Assembly: GCF_013184495.1 (NCBI RefSeq) | Contig: NZ_JAAOIY010000001.1 | Location: forward strand, 992,001 to 1,056,000 | Origin: Sporosarcina jiandibaonis | Lineage (GTDB): Bacteria; Bacillota; Bacilli; Bacillales_A; Planococcaceae | Reading direction: 5' to 3' | DNA: 64,000 bases | Shown here: positions 58,388-64,000 of the stretch, piece after piece | Layout: each line of letters begins with the position of its first letter | How positions within the stretch are numbered: position 1 is the first letter of the stretch | The notes under the pieces: generated by a model | What the model saw: only the letters and a program-made list of their open reading frames with translations | Told to the model about the DNA's origin: nothing | Database searches by the model: none | Translations under genes and position numbers: made by a program

Positions 58388-58487
58388 CGTTTCCCCCCAT
58401 TCTAGTAGTACTTTCAATGATAACCAGAATTATAGGAATATGCAAAATTTCTCATAGCAACATATGATTATACACAAATTCCCATCA

Positions 58488-59432
58488 TTATTTTTCTGTC
58501 AAGAGTTCATCAATCAGTATTTGGACAACGAGTCCTTCGGAAAATGGAACAAGGATTTCAGCTTCTCCGTTCGATCCTGAAATGCATTCTTCGACAAGTG
58601 ATTTTACTGAATCGAAAGAAGTCAATATTTCAAAAGGACTGTCTTTTTGTGCGACACTAAGTTCCGACCAATTACGCAGTTTTAAAACACCCTTCGTTCC
58701 ATATACTATGTAGGACAGTTCTTCTTTCTGTCCGATTCCTGAAATTCCATTTAAAAGGACTGGTATTTTATTTTCAGTTTCACCAATTGCAATGACACTT
58801 GTCTCGGCAAGCGTTTCATCGACTGGATATGTCGTTTTGTGGTCTTGGACCCTTATGTTCCCAAACATTCTATACATAATTTGCAGAAAATGCGGGAACA
58901 CTTCACGCGTAAATCCGCCTTGCTCGCGTGAACCAATCCACGGATTTTGTTGCCAAATTCTCGGCCAGTGTGGAAAATATGCATTTAATTCGACACGGAC
59001 AATGTCGCCAATCGTTCCTTTTTCAACAAGCTTCATCATATGCCTTACCGCTGGACTGTACATTAGAGGGAAATGCATGGCCGTTAATGTCGTTTTTTCG
59101 ATTGCAGCGTGCGCCATCACTGATCCGTCTTCTGCATTATGTGCAAGTGGTTTTTCACAAAGTACATGCAAACCGGCTTCAATTGCCATCTTACTAAGTG
59201 ATGCGTGTGATACTGGAGGTGTACCAATATATACCCAGTCCGGTTTTAATGCTAAAACCTCTTCATAGGAGGATGTAGCAAAAAGACCATATGTATTCGC
59301 CATTTCAGTTAGCCGTTCAGTATTTTCATCGTACAATGCGATGATTTCTGCATTGTCGTTCGCGAGAATTTGTTTAATGATTCGCTCGCCGACGATACCT
59401 GTGCCAATTAGTGCAAAAGATGTTTTACCCAA
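58488..59432 (-). CDS. Gfo/Idh/MocA family oxidoreductase
   Basis: A 314-residue NAD(P)-dependent oxidoreductase. The Rossmann motif LIGTGIVGERI is near residues 8-18 and the conserved CEKPLAHN near 93 carries the catalytic lysine region. Family members oxidise or reduce sugars and inositols; the substrate here is unknown. It is transcribed alone, 100 bases upstream of the aldehyde dehydrogenase in the same direction. Confidence 0.9.
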   Translation of the reverse strand: MGKTSFALIGTGIVGERIIKQILANDNAEIIALYDENTERLTEMANTYGLFATSSYEEVLALKPDWVYIGTPPVSHASLSKMAIEAGLHVLCEKPLAHNAEDGSVMAHAAIEKTTLTAMHFPLMYSPAVRHMMKLVEKGTIGDIVRVELNAYFPHWPRIWQQNPWIGSREQGGFTREVFPHFLQIMYRMFGNIRVQDHKTTYPVDETLAETSVIAIGETENKIPVLLNGISGIGQKEELSYIVYGTKGVLKLRNWSELSVAQKDSPFEILTSFDSVKSLVEECISGSNGEAEILVPFSEGLVVQILIDELLTEK

Positions 59433-59576
59433 TCGACTCGCTCCTTCAGTGGTAATAAATTTTTAATATAAAAAGTAGGCCTTCCGAATCTTTTTGCCCG
59501 ATTACAGTTTGTATTATAGCACCCATGGGTAAATAATGTTTAATTCGAAAAAACAATCGATTAAGGAGGAAATACA

Positions 59577-59723
59577 ATGACAACGACAGAAACTTGGTGG
59601 GAAGAAATTTTCGAGGGGAATCTTTCTCTTGGAATCAACAAAGAGAGACTTTCTGAACTTGAAGACGAGAATTTCCTCTATTTTACAGAGGAAGAAGATA
59701 GCACTGAACATTTGCATTCATGA
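59577..59723 (+). CDS. 48-residue acidic small protein
   Basis: ATG at 59577, with AAGGAGG seven bases upstream, opens a frame of 48 codons ending in TGA at 59721-59723. The product (MTTTETWWEEIFEGNLSLG and so on) is strongly acidic, with two adjacent tryptophans and no cysteine or membrane segment. A clear terminator follows at 59771-59808. The gene is not in a longer frame and I do not recognise it; the context makes it real. Confidence 0.78.
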   Translation: MTTTETWWEEIFEGNLSLGINKERLSELEDENFLYFTEEEDSTEHLHS

Positions 59724-59770
59724 TTGCTAATAGAGGATTGTCCATTAATTTGGAGGTCCAATAATTATAA

Positions 59771-59810
59771 CCGGGTACTTGACCAATCCATTCAAGTACT
59801 CGGTTTTTAT
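59771..59810 (+). terminator. Terminator after the 48-residue gene
   Basis: CCGGGTACTTGA at 59771-59782 pairs with TCAAGTACTCGG at 59792-59803 (one G-U pair), followed by five T. Confidence 0.88.
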
Positions 59811-59884
59811 TATGTCCGTGGATTTTCGTTCCGGGCGGACGCGTTCCTTTAGGAGCTCATCTACCGTGCTTTTTAATACTTTTT

Positions 59885-60739
59885 TCACTCAATACTTCGC
59901 CATAAATATAATGCTGCATAACTTAAATATGGGGTCCAATGTGGAAAACTGGCGATAATTTCATCTTTTGTCGGTTTTTTATCTAGCTTCCATAAAATCT
60001 TGAGTGCATTTTGAAGACCTATGTCTGCAATTGGAAATAAATTTGGTCTGCCCAACCCGGACATAAGAAAACTTTGGGCTGTCCATGGACCCACACCACG
60101 ATAGGCAGTAAGTTTCGCGGTTACTTCATCGTCATCCATCTGTCGAAGATTTTCGAGTTCAAGGGATCCGTCTGCTATTGCTTGCGATAAACCAATCATG
60201 TATTCAGCCTTTCTTGTACTGAACTGCATCTCTCTGAGCGTTGAAACATCTAGGTTTGCAACTATTTCAGGTGACGGATACCGCAAAACTCCCTCCGTCT
60301 CACTTCCAAATGTTTCAACAAAACGCTTTGACAATGTATTTGCAAATGACATATTCAATTGTTGGTGAATAATGCTTCTCATTAACGTTCCGTAAAGTGA
60401 AAAACTTCGAATAAGTGGTGTTCCTTCATGTTCCACAAAAATTGTAACAAGATCAGTATTTGCAAAATGTGCTGAAATACCGTCTAGAGAATCATTAAAG
60501 TGAAGAATTTCACTGACTTCTTGAATTTGAATTTTATTTAAGGCGCCGCTTAATATAAATGAAGGTTGAACTTTCGTTCCAGTCGCTTGCACGGTAATAA
60601 CATTCCCTTCATCCATAGGAATGCGTAAAATGCGGCTAGTCAAATCGACCGAGTTAAGCGGGTCCCCGGATAGCCGATCAAGCGCACGATCAAAATCATA
60701 AATGAATGGAAGAGATATTTGAGTATCTATTAAAATCAC
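59885..60739 (-). CDS. DNA-3-methyladenine glycosylase II (AlkA-like)
   Basis: A 284-residue base-excision enzyme of the HhH-GPD family. The helix-hairpin-helix LTAYRGVGPWTAQ lies near 206-218 and the catalytic aspartate in PIADIGLQ near 236. The N-terminal beta domain is of the AlkA type. It would remove alkylated purines from DNA. The start is uncertain: GTG at 60739 has no good ribosome site, so translation may begin elsewhere or use poor initiation. Confidence 0.88.
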   Translation of the reverse strand: MILIDTQISLPFIYDFDRALDRLSGDPLNSVDLTSRILRIPMDEGNVITVQATGTKVQPSFILSGALNKIQIQEVSEILHFNDSLDGISAHFANTDLVTIFVEHEGTPLIRSFSLYGTLMRSIIHQQLNMSFANTLSKRFVETFGSETEGVLRYPSPEIVANLDVSTLREMQFSTRKAEYMIGLSQAIADGSLELENLRQMDDDEVTAKLTAYRGVGPWTAQSFLMSGLGRPNLFPIADIGLQNALKILWKLDKKPTKDEIIASFPHWTPYLSYAALYLWRSIE

Positions 60740-60799
60740 CTACTTTTACTCTTAATTATAGTTCTAGTATACTTCTTTATAAGTTTTTATGAAAAAGGG

Positions 60800-60827
60800 T
60801 TGACTTACTATGTACATGGGTTATAAT
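60800..60827 (+). promoter_or_regulatory. Promoter of the tRNA gene
   Basis: TTGACT at 60800-60805 and a perfect TATAAT at 60822-60827 with a 16-base spacer, 41 bases before the tRNA. Confidence 0.88.
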
Positions 60828-60867
60828 AGAGTTTGTCCGGTAAACGAGACACAATAATTTTCATCCC

Positions 60868-60940
60868 GGTTCCATAGCTCAGCTGGGAGAGCGCCACCTC
60901 GACAAGGTGGAAGTCGGCGGTTCGAGCCCGTCTGGGACCA
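60868..60940 (+). tRNA. tRNA-Val (anticodon GAC), with C at position 33
   Basis: The sequence folds as a full cloverleaf of 73 bases. Acceptor GGTTCCA pairs with TGGGACC (one G-U), discriminator A; D arm GCTC/GAGC; anticodon stem CCACC/GGTGG with loop TCGACAA; T arm GGCGG/CCGTC with loop TTCGAGC. The anticodon is GAC (valine). Position 33 is C where nearly all tRNAs have U, and the CCA end is not encoded (TCA follows). A strong promoter and a terminator flank it, so it is expressed as a single gene. Confidence 0.85.
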
Positions 60941-60948
60941 TCATAAAA

Positions 60949-60981
60949 ACATCATCCTCCATTGGATGGTGTTTTTTCTTT
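60949..60981 (+). terminator. Terminator after tRNA-Val
   Basis: ACATCATCC and GGATGGTGT pair over nine positions (one G-U) around a six-base loop and are followed by T-rich sequence. Confidence 0.85.
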
Positions 60982-61000
60982 TTTGATAATAAGTGTAATT

Positions 61001-61378
61001 TCACAATATCACTCCCGAAAAATCTCCCCTGAGCACTTCCTTTTCCATGTGATTTTCACAACTAAAGGACGCGTCAATTGCAGTTCTTTTGTTTTCTGTC
61101 CTTTCGTATTTTTCAATTGTAACTTCACAAATTATTGTATCGCCCGTAAACACAGGCCTTAGAAACTCAAAATTCATATTGCGGGCAAGTACGTTATGAT
61201 CTCCGCCCACTTTTGTCGGCAAGGTTGCTGTCAGTAATCCTTGAACGACAAGTCTTCCCTGTTCATCCGGGCTTAGATGATGAATCCCTTCATCTCCTGA
61301 AATCTTGGTAAACAATTCAACAATTTCTGTTGTGAAAGTCCGTTCAAATGTAATGATATCTCCTACTTTTAGTGACAA
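61001..61378 (-). CDS. MaoC-like hot-dog dehydratase
   Basis: A 125-residue hot-dog fold protein resembling (R)-specific enoyl-CoA hydratases. The usual catalytic motif (D...NPIH) is changed here to SGDEGIHHL near residues 27-35, keeping the Asp and His. The later LRPVFTGDTI is typical. It may hydrate enoyl-CoA in lipid metabolism, or be a related thioesterase-like protein. The start is TTG 61378 with GGGGGGG seven bases upstream. Confidence 0.82.
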   Translation of the reverse strand: MSLKVGDIITFERTFTTEIVELFTKISGDEGIHHLSPDEQGRLVVQGLLTATLPTKVGGDHNVLARNMNFEFLRPVFTGDTIICEVTIEKYERTENKRTAIDASFSCENHMEKEVLRGDFSGVIL

Positions 61379-61441
61379 TTTTATTCCCCCCCTTGATTAC
61401 GAACACTCCTATAAGTTTGCATGGAAAAGGTAATACGTTTT

Positions 61442-61648
61442 CTATTTCAGTAGTTGGCTTGAAACTTTTTTAACATAGATAAGAGCTGAAATAAACATTA
61501 CAACACTCGAAATTGTCATTATATTTAGGTAATAGAATGGCGTCAATCTCCAAATATTTCCATGCAGAAAGTAAGCTATCCCTTGTGCAAACACGCCCAA
61601 TATTATTGCTAACGAAAGCAACACACCAAATACTAGCTTCTTCTCCAT
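61442..61648 (-). CDS. Small two-helix membrane protein
   Basis: A 68-residue protein with hydrophobic helices at about 5-28 and 40-60 separated by HGNIWRLTPFYY, and a short basic tail. ATG at 61648 has GGAG seven bases upstream. No family recognised. It may share a transcript with the MaoC-like gene, 63 bases downstream on the same strand. Confidence 0.75.
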   Translation of the reverse strand: MEKKLVFGVLLSLAIILGVFAQGIAYFLHGNIWRLTPFYYLNIMTISSVVMFISALIYVKKVSSQLLK

Positions 61649-61931
61649 AACCCCACTCCTTTGATTATGTAATTCTATAAGTAATCGCCAAATCCTTTAT
61701 TCCATTAACCTTCTTAATTGGTTCTTTTGTAAAAATTAAGTTATTCGGTGTTGTTAACCTATCTGCAAATATATCCATTTCATATCCTACATGTACTAGA
61801 ACTTCTTTTGGATTAAGTCATTGCGTATATTGTTATCCTCCATTTGAATTTGGTCCAAGACATTCTATTCAGCCATTCATTTGTCCATCCTCTATTGTTT
61901 ACATATCAATCTATTTGAAAGGAGGGATTTT

Positions 61932-62498
61932 GTGTATTTCATGAGATCTATATCATCTTCACCAAACGATATTCATCAAATTTTTATGCGTTGGTCATCT
62001 TTAAAGCACTCTTTATTCGGCGCATTGATGGCTTCGCTTGCAGCCATTTTACAAGCTACCGGAGGAGTATTGCCAGGTATCGGCATGCTTCTAAGCCCAT
62101 TTACAACTTTGCCGATATTATTAAGCACGCTAGTTTCAATTCGAACAGGCATTTTAACTTATATACTGACGATTTTATTATTATTATTAATGGAGCCTAG
62201 CGAACTATTTATTTTTCCGTTTACGACTGGTATTCTCGGGATTGGACTTGGATGGACATTTCGAATTTTGCACCGACGTTTGGAAATTATCCTTATTAAT
62301 GGGCTTTTATTATTTACAGGAATTTGTATCCCCTTGTATGTTTTGGGCTTTCCTGTATTCGGACCTACCGTTGCATCTAATTTTGATGGTTTGATTTTAT
62401 TAATGATTTTCGGATTTTCAATTCTTTATAGCTGGCTATGGCTGGAGTTAGGTTTGTTTTTTCTGCGTAAAATCGAAATAATTTTAAAATCCGGATAG
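61932..62498 (+). CDS. Integral membrane protein of unknown function
   Basis: A 188-residue protein with about five helices and few charged residues between them; the first 30 residues are polar (SSSPNDIHQIFMRWSSLKH). The GTG at 61932 has AAAGGAGG six bases upstream; an ATG nine bases later is an alternative. I do not recognise a family; the layout recalls small ECF-type or DUF membrane proteins but no motif supports that. The preceding 283 bases (61649-61931) show no gene. Confidence 0.75.
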   Translation: MYFMRSISSSPNDIHQIFMRWSSLKHSLFGALMASLAAILQATGGVLPGIGMLLSPFTTLPILLSTLVSIRTGILTYILTILLLLLMEPSELFIFPFTTGILGIGLGWTFRILHRRLEIILINGLLLFTGICIPLYVLGFPVFGPTVASNFDGLILLMIFGFSILYSWLWLELGLFFLRKIEIILKSG

Positions 62499-62507
62499 AT
62501 AAACACG

Positions 62508-62545
62508 AAAAAAGCATGATCCATAGTATCGGATCATGCTCTTTC
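62508..62545. terminator. Bidirectional terminator after the membrane protein gene
   Basis: AGCATGATCC and GGATCATGCT form a perfect 10-bp stem with a nine-base loop, with A-run before and T-rich sequence after. It can also stop transcription coming from the right. Confidence 0.88.
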
Positions 62546-63036
62546 CCTTCCCCATAATTCCGGGGGTGTTACGCGGAAAATTTGTTAGTTCTTCATTTCA
62601 CTTCATGTTCACAAACTGTTCTTTCTGACGATTAATCGAATACCCCGTCAATGCAGTTTGATTGGCGTGACTGTCTTCTTAAGCCTCTTCCGGCAAGGGG
62701 TTCACGTTTCACTTTGTGTGACTTACACCTTCCACAGCCCGCTTTCAAGTTGCACTTCAAACAAAAAACTTACTGCTTACCGCTAACTGCTACACGTTCT
62801 ATTCGTTCATATAGAATGTTGCGTTTTGAACGAATGAGTTGAAACCTAAATGCATGGTTCCCGACGAGATTTCCTTTCGCCAGTAAAGCAAATTTTCCGC
62901 CCAAGGCTGTGCAAATCTTCAGGTGAAGTCCGCTGTAGGTTACTCGTCTACCAGCAACTTCCACTGTTGTTTAGCCTTGTACTTAAGATATACCCCGTAT
63001 AAAAAAGATTAAACATCTAAAACAAAACTTTTTTTA
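62546..63036 (-). other. Gene-free 490-base region with hairpins and decayed open frame
   Basis: No convincing gene is present. On the minus strand one frame is open from GTG 62964 to TAA 62770, and continues in the same frame beyond that stop for 45 codons to TAA 62632, including LKCNLKAGCGRCKSH with four cysteines. Neither part has a ribosome site or a recognised family. ATTCGTTCA at 62801-62809 and TGAACGAAT at 62827-62835 form a 9-bp hairpin. A bidirectional terminator closes its left end. It could be a structured RNA, a repeat element or a decayed gene. Confidence 0.5.
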
Positions 63037-64000
63037 TTAATTTGAATTAATTAGTTCCAATGCCTTTTTCACATACTCATCCTCACCATTTTTCACCCCT
63101 TCAATCGTCCTTTTTATCGGGATTGTCGGTTTGATACCAATTAAATGTGACTGGCTTCCATCGCCATTTAAGACTTCTGCACCCGTAAAGTGTTCAAATA
63201 AACCTCCTGGAATCGAAAAAATTTGGACATCTCCATCTGCACCCGCTGTCGGTTGACCGACAATTTCGGCAATCTCATTATCTTTAATATGCGCTAATAT
63301 ATATTCCGGTTGACTAATTGATCCTGCATAAGAGAGAAATACAAATTTCCCTGTAAAAAATGGTTTGAGCGGTTCAGTTTCGCTTCGATATTCATGGAAT
63401 TTAATATCACCTTGATCTGGATAAATTATCTTTGGAATTAAATATATCGGCCCTTTAATAGGTTCGTCGATTAAATGCCCAACGAGATCGACCCAAAGCC
63501 TAGTCGTAAAAGGTCTCCCCCTTAAATCAAAAATAATTCCCTTGGCTTGCGATAGTAATTCAATGTTTTCAAAAACAGCAGGCATGACATCCTTTGTAAG
63601 GTCGATATAGTAAATCCCATCTTCAAGTTCCACAAATGATATAGTTCGATTAAATTCATCTAAATCCGGCCCATAAACGCCCTTCATAGATAAACTAAGT
63701 AATTTGTCATTCCGCTCTATTTCAAGTATTGCAGCATCATGAAATCTAAAATGTTTTGAGGCTAGATATGATTTCCACTGCTCCGACCCTGGAATTTCGG
63801 CTTTAAGTTGTTCGATGACGGTAGTCGAATCAACGCCGTTTTTTGATAGAATAATGTCCCCTGGTTTTAAACCTGAGCTTTCCTCTGCTACTGTTATGAC
63901 TAATTTATCATCAATAATATCGGCAATAAACGGTAGCCACTTATCATTCAAAAGATACTTTTCTGTATCAAGAATATTTTTCACATGACCATCGGCTGTT
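63037..64000 (-). CDS. S41 family peptidase (tail-specific protease-like), 5' end outside window
   Basis: The frame is open to the right edge; reading in from there it gives TADGH before the first internal GTG at 63984. The visible 320 residues contain a PDZ-like segment (LKPGDIILSKNGVD), then the S41 protease core with FDLRGRP near residue 155 and FLSYAGSISQPEYI, where the catalytic serine is expected. Usual partners have a signal peptide and extra N-terminal domains, which would lie outside. Substrate unknown. The stop is at 63037-63039. Confidence 0.82.
   Translation of the reverse strand, partial: TADGHVKNILDTEKYLLNDKWLPFIADIIDDKLVITVAEESSGLKPGDIILSKNGVDSTTVIEQLKAEIPGSEQWKSYLASKHFRFHDAAILEIERNDKLLSLSMKGVYGPDLDEFNRTISFVELEDGIYYIDLTKDVMPAVFENIELLSQAKGIIFDLRGRPFTTRLWVDLVGHLIDEPIKGPIYLIPKIIYPDQGDIKFHEYRSETEPLKPFFTGKFVFLSYAGSISQPEYILAHIKDNEIAEIVGQPTAGADGDVQIFSIPGGLFEHFTGAEVLNGDGSQSHLIGIKPTIPIKRTIEGVKNGEDEYVKKALELINSN

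Noticed and set aside
62651..62842. 63-residue plus-strand open frame
   Set aside because: No ribosome site, odd composition, and the opposite strand is equally open; treated as part of the unexplained region.
62546..63036. tmRNA, RNase P RNA or 6S RNA
   Set aside because: None of the conserved sequence blocks of these RNAs that I know is present on either strand.

Overview
The window reads as chromosomal DNA of a low-GC, endospore-forming Firmicute of the Bacillales, most likely the Planococcaceae/Caryophanaceae side (Sporosarcina-like). This rests on three things: strong gene-order and protein similarity to the ykt-pdh-ykr and yku blocks of Bacillus; sporulation-type signalling proteins (a Spo0E-like phosphatase and a PAS histidine kinase); and a MurE whose substrate motif reads DDPR rather than the DNPR typical of diaminopimelate enzymes. 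The genus is an inference. I see no phage, insertion sequence, rRNA or CRISPR.

Layout. 1-15 kb is a housekeeping block on the Bacillus plan: a possible ylaF tail, suhB-like phosphatase, ykt genes, a nitronate monooxygenase and a polysaccharide deacetylase, then pdhABCD, ykyA, def, rpoY-rnjA, ktrC, a thioredoxin-like gene and a zinc-ribbon gene. A 23-residue peptide gene with its own promoter and terminator sits between def and rpoY. 15-19 kb is a polyamine ABC transporter operon (potABCD). 19.5-20.7 kb is an MFS pump.

20.7-32.6 kb is an eight-gene minus-strand operon: a large exported membrane protein, an ABC ATPase and permease, a coiled-coil protein with a long Gly-Gln repeat, MoxR, DUF58, and two von Willebrand A membrane proteins. 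It is the most system-like region here. A second, different MoxR-DUF58 operon lies at 38.7-42.8 kb; it starts with a Spo0E-like gene and ends with a broken DUF4129 paralogue.

32.7-38.6 kb holds yku-type genes: ccpC, an MFS pump inserted before it, darB, fadH with a FadR operator, ykyB and a ykwC-like dehydrogenase. 43-52 kb holds a MarR regulator, the histidine kinase, the KtrD potassium channel subunit, a TerC-family manganese exporter under a yybP-ykoY riboswitch, an SDR enzyme and a SwrC-like RND pump. 52-64 kb holds prfC, murE, an M42 peptidase, aldehyde dehydrogenase, a Gfo/Idh oxidoreductase, an AlkA-type glycosylase, a single tRNA gene, small membrane proteins and a truncated S41 protease.

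Links between genes. KtrC and KtrD are partner families encoded 31 kb apart, and DarB is a c-di-AMP receptor, so part of the c-di-AMP/potassium circuit is present. KtrD follows the manganese exporter by 29 bases with no terminator, so the manganese riboswitch may also feed potassium uptake. Non-coding highlights are intergenic arrays with a 21-base period at 4.3-4.5 kb and 19.1-19.4 kb (and weaker at 35.7 kb), and an unexplained 490-base stretch at 62.5-63.0 kb.
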